From positions 1 through 45,168 of IMG/VR virus record IMGVR_UViG_3300046167_000916: a DNA stretch of 45,168 bases. One strand, given 5' to 3'. The notes beneath the pieces were generated by a model. The model saw only the letters and a list, made by a program, of their open reading frames with translations, did no database searches and was not told the DNA's origin. Numbering within the stretch: the stretch's first letter is position 1; each line of letters begins with the position of its first letter. This stretch comes from a virus. A program made the translations under genes and the position numbers. Positions 23,620 to 31,405 of this stretch are shown here, piece after piece.

Positions 23620-24835
23620 CTAAACTCTCCACCATTTGTATTCTTCCGCCAATCCAGCGCATCACTGGCACGGCCATTGAGTTGCCCATTGCCTTGTATC
23701 GAGGACCATCTGGGCAGCTTTCTGCTGGCTTGTTGCGATATGGAATTTGCGTGTAGTTATCAGGGAAGCCTTGCAGGCGCTCGCATTCTGTTGGGGTTAA
23801 GCGTCGCACTTGAAGGTCAGATTGCACTGCATGTCGGTCACCCGCTGTTAGTGTGTATGACACTCCACTTTCATCAATTCCGAAGCCTTGTGATGTTGGC
23901 TGCTTTTCTTTGAGCGCTTGTGCTTGTGTTGCCACCGCGTGTTGGCTGCCTACGTCAAGAGTGTACATTGGCCCGTCATTTGTTATGCCCAATCCATTTT
24001 GCGATGCACCTCTAGTGGCATTCTGTATCGCCACCGCTGGTGTCTTGCTCTTATCCAGCGTTGGCGTGACTTCAGTTGACACGCTGTCGCCTTGGTTGGC
24101 GCTGTTTTGTGCGCCAAAGGCTATTGGCAATGTTTCTGTTGTCGGATCGTATGCGATTCCCGTGCGAGTTGTAAGGCACTGAGCCACAACAGCCTCCGCT
24201 TCTACTCGCTCGTTGCCTGTGCGACTGAATGGAGCGCCTTGTGTAACTGTGGGGGCAGCTTCTTGCCCCGCTTCTCTGCTCGGCGCAGGATGCCCTGACA
24301 TGCTTTCGCGCTCAAAAAGAACCGCTGCGGCACGCCGCCAGTCTCCAAGGTATCCGACAACGAACACACGGCGGCGTCGCTGGGCCACTCCGAAGTATTG
24401 AGCGTCAAGCACTCGGTAGGCGAACCCATACCCGAGCTGGCCCAGCGCCCCGAGAAAGGTTCCAAAATCCCGTCCTCGTTGGCTAGACAAGACGCCGGGG
24501 ACGTTCTCCCAAACCAACCACTTGGGCTGATATTGTGCAGCAATGGCAAGATAGGTGAGCATGAGATTTCCCCTTGGGTCATCAAGTCCCTTGCGAAGTC
24601 CTGCGACGCTGAACGATTGGCAGGGGGTTCCTCCGACCAGAAGGTCAATTGATCTGTCAATGGGCCACTCCTTAAATTGCGTCATGTCGCCAAGGTTAGG
24701 GACATCTGGATAACGATGCGCCAGCACGGCGCTTGGGAACTTTTCTATTTCGCTGAACCATTGCGGCTTCCAGCCAAGAGGATGCCATGCGGCTGTGGCC
24801 GCTTCAACGCCAGAGCAAACTGAACCATATTTCAT
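23612..24835 (-). CDS. DNA cytosine-C5 methyltransferase
   Basis: The 407-residue enzyme methylates cytosine in DNA, probably to protect phage DNA from host restriction. Class motifs are present: SAM-binding start YGSVCSGVEAATAAW (motif I), Cys72 in GGTPCQSFSVAGL (motif IV, the catalytic Cys), WENVPGVLSS (motif VI), QRRRRVFVVG (motif VIII), and the C-terminal TPTECERLQGFPDNY (motif IX). Residues 170-340 between VIII and IX are the target recognition region and carry low-complexity repeats (NSANQGDSVST and similar). No restriction endonuclease is seen nearby. It overlaps the HTH gene upstream by four bases and contains a second ORF in another frame. Confidence 0.95.
   Translation of the reverse strand: MKYGSVCSGVEAATAAWHPLGWKPQWFSEIEKFPSAVLAHRYPDVPNLGDMTQFKEWPIDRSIDLLVGGTPCQSFSVAGLRKGLDDPRGNLMLTYLAIAAQYQPKWLVWENVPGVLSSQRGRDFGTFLGALGQLGYGFAYRVLDAQYFGVAQRRRRVFVVGYLGDWRRAAAVLFERESMSGHPAPSREAGQEAAPTVTQGAPFSRTGNERVEAEAVVAQCLTTRTGIAYDPTTETLPIAFGAQNSANQGDSVSTEVTPTLDKSKTPAVAIQNATRGASQNGLGITNDGPMYTLDVGSQHAVATQAQALKEKQPTSQGFGIDESGVSYTLTAGDRHAVQSDLQVRRLTPTECERLQGFPDNYTQIPYRNKPAESCPDGPRYKAMGNSMAVPVMRWIGGRIQMVESLDG
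24202..24660 (-). CDS. ORF nested in the methyltransferase gene (conserved phage hypothetical)
   Basis: A 152-codon frame lies wholly inside the methyltransferase gene on the same strand, shifted by one base. It starts at TTG (24660) with AAGGAG seven bases upstream, a strong site for an internal start. The product opens MTDQLTFWSEEPPANRSASQ and includes SGWFGRTSPASC, then WASSGMGSPTECLTLNTSEW and ACQGILRRAEKRGKKLPP. I recognise this sequence type as an annotated hypothetical protein in many phages beside or inside such methyltransferases (from memory, not searched). It may be true overprinting or a conserved artefact of the conserved methyltransferase motif IV-VIII region. Function unknown. 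Confidence 0.45.
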   Translation of the reverse strand: MTDQLTFWSEEPPANRSASQDFARDLMTQGEISCSPILPLLHNISPSGWFGRTSPASCLANEDGILEPFSGRWASSGMGSPTECLTLNTSEWPSDAAVCSLSDTLETGGVPQRFFLSAKACQGILRRAEKRGKKLPPQLHKALHSVAQATSE

Positions 24836-25599
24836 GCCTCATCCTCAAACTTGTTCGACAGCGGTTTGATCGGCTGCTTGCTGAAGATCCACCGCCACTG
24901 CGGCTTTGTGTACCCAGGCACCTTGATGAAATCGCGCACACGGTACAGCTTTCCAGCGTCGGCCATGTTGTTCAGATAACTTGAGGTGCGAGCAATGCTC
25001 TCACCGAGCATACCAGCGCCCTCAGAAGCCGATATGCGTTGGTCATAGCGCAACATGCGGAAAAGACGCTCACCCTGTTCTATGCCGTGCTGACGGCGCT
25101 TCTCAGCCAGCTCAATCGCACTTGGGTGCATGGTTGACTTGCGGGCCTCACGCGATGGCAGTGGATCGCGCTTGCCGAGCTTATGCTGCAACTTCTCAAA
25201 CTCAAGCAGGACGTGACCGTAAGTGATCTCAAACCGCTCATGCTTGTCTGTGACGCCCTCCAGCATAGCCTTCAGTCGAGCTTCGGCAGATCGCTGATCG
25301 CGGATTTTAGCTTCTCGAGCAGAGCGCCTTGCTCTTGCAGCCTCTGCTGCAACGCTGGCCTCATCGCTGTCTTCGGTTCCGACAGCAGAATTGAGTTCAC
25401 TCTTTCGAGCCGTTTTATATATTGCATTATTAGGTCCATATTGGCGCCTCTTTCGCTTCAGGGTTATATTAAGTTTACTTGTGATCCGGCCAACGGTGGT
25501 CGGTGTTACGCGCAGCAATTCAGCAATTTCGCTTTGTGACATATCCATCTCTGCGCACCTGATGACCTGATCGGTCAAGGTTTCAGCTTCCTGTCTCAT
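24832..25599 (-). CDS. Helix-turn-helix protein, probable regulator
   Basis: The 255-residue protein has an N-terminal HTH at about residues 18-45 (MSQSEIAELLRVTPTTVGRI), a Lys/Arg-rich linker, an Ala/Arg/Glu-rich helix (near 90-120) suited to coiled-coil dimerisation, and a C-terminal part with TSSYLNNMADAGKLYRVRDF that reads as a winged-helix domain. Its closest likeness is phage-encoded DNA-binding regulators that act on the adjacent operon. It is translated between the zinc-finger gene and the methyltransferase, overlapping both by a few bases. No repressor of the CI type is present, so lysogeny control is unlikely. Confidence 0.65.
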   Translation of the reverse strand: MRQEAETLTDQVIRCAEMDMSQSEIAELLRVTPTTVGRITSKLNITLKRKRRQYGPNNAIYKTARKSELNSAVGTEDSDEASVAAEAARARRSAREAKIRDQRSAEARLKAMLEGVTDKHERFEITYGHVLLEFEKLQHKLGKRDPLPSREARKSTMHPSAIELAEKRRQHGIEQGERLFRMLRYDQRISASEGAGMLGESIARTSSYLNNMADAGKLYRVRDFIKVPGYTKPQWRWIFSKQPIKPLSNKFEDEA

Positions 25600-25763
25600 T
25601 CGTCTTCCTCCAGCGGCTCGATCTGACCTTTTCCATTGCAGTTGTCGCAGTCCTGCACTTCCGACTCAAAGTCGCCGTGCCAGGTCGCACTCTGGCGCAC
25701 CCAGACTTCGCGCTCAACTTGGCCATCGCCATCGCACTCAGGGCAATCAATTAGCTTGCTCAT
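25596..25763 (-). CDS. Small zinc-ribbon protein (DnaJ-Cys-like), unknown
   Basis: A 55-codon frame begins at ATG 25763 and ends by overlapping the next ATG (ATGA). Two Cys pairs, CPECDGDGQ near the start and CDNCNGKGQ near the end, give a CxxC-CxxC zinc knuckle of the DnaJ central type. The protein starts MSKLIDCPECDGDG and ends EPLEEDE. It lies one base after the preceding gene, so it is clearly in the leftward operon. Small phage proteins of this type may bind host proteins or nucleic acid; none is shown. Confidence 0.6.
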   Translation of the reverse strand: MSKLIDCPECDGDGQVEREVWVRQSATWHGDFESEVQDCDNCNGKGQIEPLEEDE

Positions 25764-25764
25764 A

Positions 25765-26280
25765 TCAAGTCTCCACGAAATCAGAGGCGTTCATGGCCCA
25801 CAATATGAAATTGGGCTTTGTCAGGCCGGCGCGGTTATAGACAGCGGCCTTCGCAATGCGTCCGGCAGTAAAATTTCGCTGGGCTGAGTTGCCTGCTGTT
25901 TTGCTGTCAATGTTAAGATAGTCGGCAATTTCAGCGGTAGTGCAGTATTTCGTCTCACTTATGTAAGCAAAGACAGCCTTGTCTAGCTTTTGCGGAGACA
26001 TTGGGTCCGGCTCTGGCTCTGGCAACTTGATGACCTCGCCAGTGGTCTCTGGCTGCGGGAACTTAACGCCGTTTTCGATCTTAATTGCCATCCAAGGTGT
26101 AGAGCTGGCCTTGTCGGAATAGTTGGGGATCAGGACGGCATTGATGCTGTCGCCAGCCTTCACATCATGATCGTCAACAACGCCAGCGGGGATAAAGACG
26201 CCTTCTGCGCTTTCTATGTCATAGGCAAAGCAAAAGCCGTTGAAGTGGACATTGGTTATGATGATTGATTTAGTGTGCAT
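25765..26280 (-). CDS. OB-like and winged-helix protein, first gene of leftward operon
   Basis: The 171-residue protein starts MHTKSIIITNVHFNGFCFAY and its first 65 residues have the strand pattern of a small beta barrel (GVFIPAGVVDDHDVKAGDSI then TPWMAIKIENG), like a cold-shock or OB domain. Residues 95-171 look like a winged helix (AVFAYISETKYCTTAEIADY, then RNFTAGRIAKAA). It would bind RNA or DNA and could regulate the operon. It is the first leftward gene; AAGGAAG precedes the ATG. Divergent from the RHH gene at 26410. I do not know the family by name. Confidence 0.5.
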   Translation of the reverse strand: MHTKSIIITNVHFNGFCFAYDIESAEGVFIPAGVVDDHDVKAGDSINAVLIPNYSDKASSTPWMAIKIENGVKFPQPETTGEVIKLPEPEPDPMSPQKLDKAVFAYISETKYCTTAEIADYLNIDSKTAGNSAQRNFTAGRIAKAAVYNRAGLTKPNFILWAMNASDFVET

Positions 26281-26409
26281 TGTATCTTCCTTTGTTTTAA
26301 CTTCTGTAACTCTTCATCACATATCAAAACAATATTGGCAACACATATTTTGCGCTTGCAATGATATTTATTTAATATTAATGGTAGGGAGTAAGCATAG
26401 GAGGGTCCA
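26281..26409. promoter_or_regulatory. Divergent control region
   Basis: Between the leftward and rightward operons lies an AT-rich 129-bp interval. On the + strand, TTGCGC at 26350-26355 and TAATAT at 26373-26378 are spaced 17 bases apart, a good bacterial promoter for the rightward RHH/nuclease operon. No equally clear leftward promoter was found, though TTGATATG occurs on the - strand. The RHH protein encoded at once downstream could autoregulate here. Confidence 0.6.
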
Positions 26410-26571
26410 ATGGATCACAATCAACTGATAGGTTTTACCCAGGCCCAGAAGGAAGCCATCGCAGAGGCGGCACGCCGAGCTGGGTTGTCATTTACAGCAT
26501 TTGTGCGGAGTTCCGCCGTATCAAAGGCCGCTGATGCTGGCGTTGAAGTAACGCAGCCGCGAGTTGATTAA
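26410..26571 (+). CDS. Ribbon-helix-helix-like small DNA-binding protein
   Basis: A 53-codon frame starts at ATG 26410 after AGGAGG and ends overlapping the next ATG (TAATG). The product reads QAQKEAIAEAARRAGLSFTA then FVRSSAVSKA, a pattern of an RHH/Arc-like second helix with hydrophobic spacing and the F-V-R-S turn. Size and place next to the divergent promoter fit a phage regulator that represses its own operon. The family is inferred from pattern only. Confidence 0.65.
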   Translation: MDHNQLIGFTQAQKEAIAEAARRAGLSFTAFVRSSAVSKAADAGVEVTQPRVD

Positions 26572-26963
26572 TGGTTAACGGGCGCAATAAGGGCGCATCG
26601 TTTGAGCGTGAAGTTGCCATAATGCTACGCGATGAGCTGGGTATTAACTTTAAGAGAAACCTAGAGCAATATCGAACCGCTGGTCACGCTGACCTGATCC
26701 CAGATGACCCGGCATTCCCGTTTACCTTGGAGCTGAAGCGATACGCCAGCGGCCCAATCGGCGGTGCGCCTGCATGGTGGGATCAAGCTGTGGGTGCTGC
26801 CGATCTTGATGGCAAGATGCCATGTCTAATCTACAAATACGACCGCAAGCCAATGCGATGTGTGATCCCGCTGGCTGCGTTGACTGATTGCGATCACGAT
26901 TACACCGCAGAGGTAGACTTCGAGACCTTCTGCTATATTGCGAGGGAGGCAATGGGATGCTAA
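26571..26963 (+). CDS. PD-(D/E)XK nuclease, Holliday-junction resolvase-like
   Basis: The 130-residue protein starts NKGASFEREVAIMLRDELG, with Glu of the first helix, then ADLIPDDPAFPFTLELKRYA, which holds the Asp, Glu-x-Lys of the PD-(D/E)XK metal site. This matches a widespread phage nuclease related to Hjc-type resolvases and VRR-NUC proteins and seen in many marine phages. It is in the recombination operon with a second such nuclease-like gene directly after it. Probable task: resolve branched DNA before packaging, or trim ends in recombination. Confidence 0.75.
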   Translation: MVNGRNKGASFEREVAIMLRDELGINFKRNLEQYRTAGHADLIPDDPAFPFTLELKRYASGPIGGAPAWWDQAVGAADLDGKMPCLIYKYDRKPMRCVIPLAALTDCDHDYTAEVDFETFCYIAREAMGC

Positions 26964-27460
26964 TCCAATTATCACCGAAAGAAATGTCGCAATGCAGGCA
27001 GGCTGCGGCTATGCGCTGGCAGCTTGCTAGGGCGTCTGGCGTTGTTAATCAGCGCAAGGATAAGAGCAGGTCTGACGCAGATTTGGATTTGTTGGGCGTT
27101 AAGGCTGAAGTCGCCGTGTCTAAGGTGTTTAACATTCCGCATCAGCACGCGATTGGCGTGGACGATGGGTGTGACCTATGGCTAGATAATATTTCTGTTG
27201 ACGTAAAGGCCACGTTTCATAAGGGAGGCAGGTTACTGTTTAAGCGCAAGGAGGCGTTTAAAGCAGATTGCGCTGTGCTGGTCTGCCAGATTGAGCCTAA
27301 TAAACTTAACGTGGTTGGCTACGCCTCACAGGCCACGTTTATGAATAAGGCGCAGGAAATTGATCTGGGTCACGGCAAGGGCTGGGCTATGGTGCAGGAC
27401 GAATTAAACTCGCTTGAGAGGCTGTGGTATGCCTCCCGGAAATTAGGATTGAAATTATAA
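26957..27460 (+). CDS. Putative nuclease-fold protein
   Basis: The start at ATG 26957 is used since GGGAGG lies 7 bases upstream; an open frame extends back to 26888 inside the prior gene. The 167-residue protein has GVKAEVAVSKVFNI with a helix Glu, then CDLWLDNISVDVKATF, where Asp and V-D-V-K fit a PD-(D/E)XK core. The C-terminal half has hydrophobic VLVCQIEPNKLNVVGYA. It overlaps the resolvase-like gene by 7 bases, so the two are coexpressed. It could be a partner nuclease of recombination; function unproven. Confidence 0.55.
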   Translation: MLIQLSPKEMSQCRQAAAMRWQLARASGVVNQRKDKSRSDADLDLLGVKAEVAVSKVFNIPHQHAIGVDDGCDLWLDNISVDVKATFHKGGRLLFKRKEAFKADCAVLVCQIEPNKLNVVGYASQATFMNKAQEIDLGHGKGWAMVQDELNSLERLWYASRKLGLKL

Positions 27461-27476
27461 ACAAGGAGAAAATGTG

Positions 27477-28271
27477 ATGATTCCCGCTGACCAGCTAACC
27501 AATGCTCAATATCACGCCACTGACGCGATTAGCTCATCTGACGTGAAAATGGTTTACGGCAAGTCGCTGGCACACTGGAAGGCCAAGGTCTACAAATCCA
27601 GCACCGTGTTTGATGTTGGAACCGCTGTCCACGCAATGTGTCTTGAAGGCGAAAAGAACTTGGTCATTCGTGGCCCAGAGACACGCAGAGGCAAGGCTTG
27701 GACGGAGGCTTATGAGGACGCGCAGGCAAACGATCAAACGCTGTTGACCGCCGGCGATTACGATCTTGCGCGGAATATTGCCGATAGTGTTCTGTTTCAC
27801 CCGGCAGGGCAGCGGATGGCAGGGCCAACAACGGTCAACGAAGCCAGCTTCTTTGCCACTGACCCCGAGACTGGGCTGAAAATCAAATGCCGCCCAGATA
27901 GCCTATGGGATGCAAAAGGCGTGCTGTATGACATCAAGACCTGTCAGGATGCTTCACCGCGTGGCGTGGCAAAGGATATGGTGACTTACAACTACGCCAT
28001 CCAAGCCGCCTTTTACCTGCACGTTATGGGTTGCGCTGGTCATAAGGCTGAACAATTCGTCTTCGTAAATGTGGAAAAAGCGGCTCCATATGCCGTATCA
28101 ACAAACATATTGTCACCAGAATATCTGGCCTGGGGTAAGCAAAAGATGCACGAAACCCTGCGCCAGATCGCAGAAGCCAACCAAGCCCAGAAGTGGGATA
28201 CAGGTTGGTCCGAAACAACCAATGTGGTTGTACTACCTCGGTGGTTGCAGAACGACGCAGCCGACTTTTAA
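27477..28271 (+). CDS. RecE-like nuclease (PDDEXK, DUF3799)
   Basis: ATG at 27477 is preferred to GTG at 27474 because AAGGAG lies eight bases before it. The 264-residue protein shows SSSDVKMVYGKSLAHWKAKV near the N-terminus, then DVGTAVHAMCLEG, and the active-site series CRPDSLWDAKGVLYDIKTC with D and DIK, then YNYAIQAAFYLHVMGC. This is the pattern of DUF3799/RecE-type 5'-3' exonucleases, which work with an annealing protein in phage recombination. No Erf/RecT/RedB partner is obvious; the SSB-like product follows directly and may serve. Confidence 0.85.
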   Translation: MIPADQLTNAQYHATDAISSSDVKMVYGKSLAHWKAKVYKSSTVFDVGTAVHAMCLEGEKNLVIRGPETRRGKAWTEAYEDAQANDQTLLTAGDYDLARNIADSVLFHPAGQRMAGPTTVNEASFFATDPETGLKIKCRPDSLWDAKGVLYDIKTCQDASPRGVAKDMVTYNYAIQAAFYLHVMGCAGHKAEQFVFVNVEKAAPYAVSTNILSPEYLAWGKQKMHETLRQIAEANQAQKWDTGWSETTNVVVLPRWLQNDAADF

Positions 28272-28288
28272 TAGCTAGGAGAAAACAC

Positions 28289-28927
28289 ATGGCTAACACA
28301 GACTTCAAACCCGTGATGATTCGAGACATTGAATATAAATACCCTCGCCTCAACGCGACCTATCGCTTTAACACCTCTCAAAAGAAGTCAGAGGAATGCG
28401 CGCCAAGTGCTTCCGGCGCGGCTTACTCAATAGCTTGGGAGATGAGCGCAGATGCCGCAAAGGCGCTGCACGCTGACCTGAAGACGCACTATGAAAGCTG
28501 CGGTCGCAAGGAAGCCTTCACCAAAGTCTTCGGCATGAAAAAGCTAGACAGCGGCAACTATGAGTTCCGCGCAAAGCGTAATGGCACAAACAGCCAAGGT
28601 ACTCTCAACGAAAAGCCTCGCGTGATTGATGGCGCAAAAACCCCGCTGGCTGACACCGCAATCTGGAGCGGCTCAAAGGGCAGCATCAAGGTAACTGCGT
28701 ACCCCGTGACAGATCCAGACGGCAACGGTGGCATCAGCTTGCTGATTGACACGGTGCAGGTCTCACATGCAGTGTACGGTGGCGGTGGTCTGGATGACTT
28801 CGATGAAGTGCCAACAACGATGTCTGGCGGCGTTGACGAAGCTCTCGATGACTTTGGACCTGCTACTGCGCCAGCACAGCAGGCAGCGCCGGCGCCAGCT
28901 GAGCTAGAGGACGAAATACCCTTTTAG
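28289..28927 (+). CDS. Single-strand DNA-binding protein-like
   Basis: ATG at 28289 follows an AGGAG box and is in frame with a longer open frame from 28193 that would overlap the previous gene. The 212-residue protein ends with ELEDEIPF, the acidic C-terminal tip of SSB and gp2.5 that recruits replication partners. The body is a likely OB-fold (YPRLNATYRFNTSQKKS, SIKVTAYPVTDPDGNGG). Between are acidic Asp/Ala/Pro-rich spacers. It lies between the exonuclease and the primase, which fits a role in replication and recombination. Confidence 0.8.
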   Translation: MANTDFKPVMIRDIEYKYPRLNATYRFNTSQKKSEECAPSASGAAYSIAWEMSADAAKALHADLKTHYESCGRKEAFTKVFGMKKLDSGNYEFRAKRNGTNSQGTLNEKPRVIDGAKTPLADTAIWSGSKGSIKVTAYPVTDPDGNGGISLLIDTVQVSHAVYGGGGLDDFDEVPTTMSGGVDEALDDFGPATAPAQQAAPAPAELEDEIPF

Positions 28928-28936
28928 TCAAAAGAA

Positions 28937-28966
28937 AACCCCGGCAGTTGGGACGCTGCCGGGGTT
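28937..28966 (+). terminator. Strong hairpin after the SSB-like gene
   Basis: An 11-bp perfect stem AACCCCGGCAG / CTGCCGGGGTT with an 8-base loop follows the SSB-like gene by 10 bases. It lacks a T-run, so it may be a partial terminator or an mRNA stabiliser separating the SSB mRNA from the primase. Confidence 0.55.
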
Positions 28967-29008
28967 CCATGGGAGAAAACAGACCGTAATTGGTGAAAGG
29001 GTCCGAAC

Positions 29009-30205
29009 ATGAACAGACTAACAAAAACCAGCCAAGTTGGCAAGAAGCAGCTTCTATTAGCACATGGTGCGCACGATACAAAAATCGGCGACAAATACCT
29101 AGAATATGACGGTATCACCCTGGCTGAAATAGCCGATATGGTGAACGAGCCGCAGGCAAAGGAAAAAGCCGACGCCTCATTCATTATTCCATCAACCTAC
29201 CGTGACTACGATGGTCGTAACCACGCTACGCAGCGCGAGCATGGAGAATATTGGCTGCTGGCCCTAGATGTTGACGAAGGTGATCCATCTCTGACAGAAC
29301 TGCGCACAGCCGTTGCCACCGTGACAGGTGACGCCTCTGCACTAATCTATTCCTCATCCGGGGCCAGCGAAGATAACCGCAAGTGGCGCGTGCTAATTCC
29401 CCTGGCCCTGCCGATAGAAGGGGAAGACTACGCTGACGCACAGCTCGCTCTGTTTGACCTGATGCAGCAGGAGGGCATCACCTGCGATGCTGCACTCTCA
29501 CGCACTGGTCAGCCGATATACCTGCCAAACGTACCGCCCGCGCGGAGAAATGAGTTTGATGAGCCGAGCTTTTACCACGGTGTTCGCCATCGCGGCGGCG
29601 GGATGCTTATCCCAGAAGAAAGCACAATCTGGGCAAACCTAGAGTTCCGCCGGAAAAATGAAGCCATCGCAGCAGAACGTGCCGCCGCCGAGAGGTCACT
29701 TCGCGCACAGGAGCGTGAACAACAGCGCAGCAAATACGACGATGATGACCCAATTGACGTATTTAACCAGCGCCACACTATCTCAGACATGTTGCTTAAA
29801 TACGGATACGAGCGCAAAGGCAGATCAGACAGCTACCGCAGTCCAATGCAATCCAGCGGATCGTTTGCCACGAAGGACTTTGGAACGCACTGGGTGAGCC
29901 TCTCCGGCTCTGACAGAGCATCCGGCATCGGCCAGGCCTCCGGCGAGTTCTGCTACGGTGACGCCTTCGACATCTGGGCGCACTTCGAGCATGGCGGCAG
30001 AATGTCAGACGCGGTGCGAGAATACGGCAAGGAAATACGGCCAACGCCAGCAAAGCAGCGCGAGGAGATCGTTAAGGCCGCATCGGACCCATACGCTGAC
30101 TTTGATACCATTCCAGATCCAGAGCCGCAGCCAGAGAAACCCAAAGCTACAATTATCATCCCCAATGCCGAACAGAAGCCGATATTCTGGCTGAAAGACG
30201 CCTGA
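29009..30205 (+). CDS. Primase, AEP/prim-pol-like
   Basis: The 398-residue protein has YWLLALDVDEGDPSL with the D-x-D site of archaeo-eukaryotic primases, IYSSSGASEDNRKWRVLIPL in the second motif region with Ser/Lys/Arg, and RTGQPIYLPNVPP beyond. Residues 215-245 are a charged helix with repeated Ala/Glu/Arg; the C-terminal third (GSFATKDFGTHWVSLSGS, FDIWAHFEHGG) looks like a primase C-terminal region that contacts the helicase. It would make primers for replication, with the ATPase encoded next as its helicase. A start at ATG 29009 follows AAAGGG. Confidence 0.75.
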   Translation: MNRLTKTSQVGKKQLLLAHGAHDTKIGDKYLEYDGITLAEIADMVNEPQAKEKADASFIIPSTYRDYDGRNHATQREHGEYWLLALDVDEGDPSLTELRTAVATVTGDASALIYSSSGASEDNRKWRVLIPLALPIEGEDYADAQLALFDLMQQEGITCDAALSRTGQPIYLPNVPPARRNEFDEPSFYHGVRHRGGGMLIPEESTIWANLEFRRKNEAIAAERAAAERSLRAQEREQQRSKYDDDDPIDVFNQRHTISDMLLKYGYERKGRSDSYRSPMQSSGSFATKDFGTHWVSLSGSDRASGIGQASGEFCYGDAFDIWAHFEHGGRMSDAVREYGKEIRPTPAKQREEIVKAASDPYADFDTIPDPEPQPEKPKATIIIPNAEQKPIFWLKDA

Positions 30206-30209
30206 ACCC

Positions 30210-31239
30210 GTGCTGACATCATCCTACCTCATCAAGGGCTGGCTGGGCCGGGGGCAGATGTCGGTGGTCTATGGGCCATCAAACGTCGGAAAGTCGTTCT
30301 TCTGTCTTGACATGGCGCTTTGCATTTCAGCCAATGTTGAGTGGCAGGGAAGCAAGGTTAAAGGGCGGACCAGTGCTATATCTAGCCACCGAGGGCGGCA
30401 ATGCCTTCCAATCGCGCTGTGTGGCTCTGCGCAAACAGTACGGCATCTTTGACGCTCCGCTGGCTGTCAGACCATCGCCCGTTGATCTGCTGCGCCCAGA
30501 GGCCGACTTGGCTGGCCTGATCGAGCTGTGTAAGCAGATTGAGGTTGATACGGGCGAGCCATTGGCAATGATCGTGATCGACACTCTATCCCGCGCAATG
30601 GCTGGCGGAGACGAAAACGGGCCAACAGATATGACATCGTTTATTGCCAACGCAGACGCGCTGCGTGATGTCACCGGCGCACATATCATGATCGTGCATC
30701 ACAGCGGCAAAGATACAGCCAAAGGGGCGCGTGGTCACAGCTCGCTTAGAGCCGCCACAGACACCGAGATTGAACTGGAGGTTGAGGATAAGATGCGCAC
30801 AGCCACCGCAACCAAACAGCGTGATCTGGAGCCACAAGATCCATTTGTTTTCACACTCAAGGTACATGAGCTGGGAAAGGATGAGGACGGCGATGCAGTC
30901 ACAACCTGTACCATCGACCAGGCCGATCCCGACGATGTGGCAGACATGCAGCAGAAGCGACCCTCTGGGGCAAACCAGAAGATCGTGACCTCAGCCTTCA
31001 AACAATTGCGCGGCGAGGGCATCGGTGGCTCAAATCCAACTGGGCCAGGCTGGCCCGAAAGCGGCAAATTCTGGTGCATTGAAGAGGTGGAATTGCGCAA
31101 GTTTGCGCTGGGCAAACTAACGTCAACCAACCCGTCAAGCGCGTATAATGGAGCCATCAAAGCCCTCTTGGGAAGCGGCTATATGGTACAAAATGAGGGC
31201 CAAATATGGATTTCTGCGAAGGAAGGGCGCGTTACATGA
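30210..31239 (+). CDS. RepA-like helicase/ATPase, split by a frameshift
   Basis: The reading frame starts at GTG 30210 with GRGQMSVVYGPSNVGKSFF, whose GPSNVGKS is the Walker A loop, and runs to about 30365. The remainder of the gene, from GGPVLYLATEGGNAFQSRCV to the stop at 31239, is one frame over. Joining them with one base removed from GGG at 30363-30365 gives a single hexameric RepA-like ATPase with Walker B (MIVIDTLSRAM) and the H-H-S-G-K sensor segment (IMIVHHSGKDTAKGARGHSS). Primase gene upstream and iteron-like repeats downstream fit a replicative helicase. The break is most likely a sequencing insertion; the gene is otherwise intact. Confidence 0.8.
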
Positions 31240-31405
31240 CCTACAAATTACCTACAAAAATGATGTCACTGTTTTTCAACGATAAAACGGCGCTTTTTGT
31301 AGTTTTTGTAATTTTTGTAGGTAGATTTGTAGATTTGGCTCATACCTACAAAACCTACAAAAAGCCTATAGGGCTTTGTAGGTTTGTAGATCGGGGAAAT
31401 TTGTA
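31240..31405. repeat. Iteron-like CCTACAAA repeats, possible replication origin
   Basis: The sequence CCTACAAA and its reverse TTTGTAGG occur about ten times: forward at 31240, 31251, 31345 and 31354; reverse near 31296, 31305, 31314, 31326, 31375, 31383, plus a further TTTGTAA at 31399. The copies at 31354 and 31375 form a near-palindrome centred on TATA. AT-rich DNA lies between. The location directly after the helicase and before unknown genes suits an origin where RepA-like helicase loads, or an operator. The ORF reading through it is very likely not a gene. Confidence 0.6.

Noticed and set aside
30271-31239. Separate ATPase gene starting at 30271
   Set aside because: The start would lie out of frame of the Walker A region; joining to the 30210 frame gives a normal RepA-like protein.
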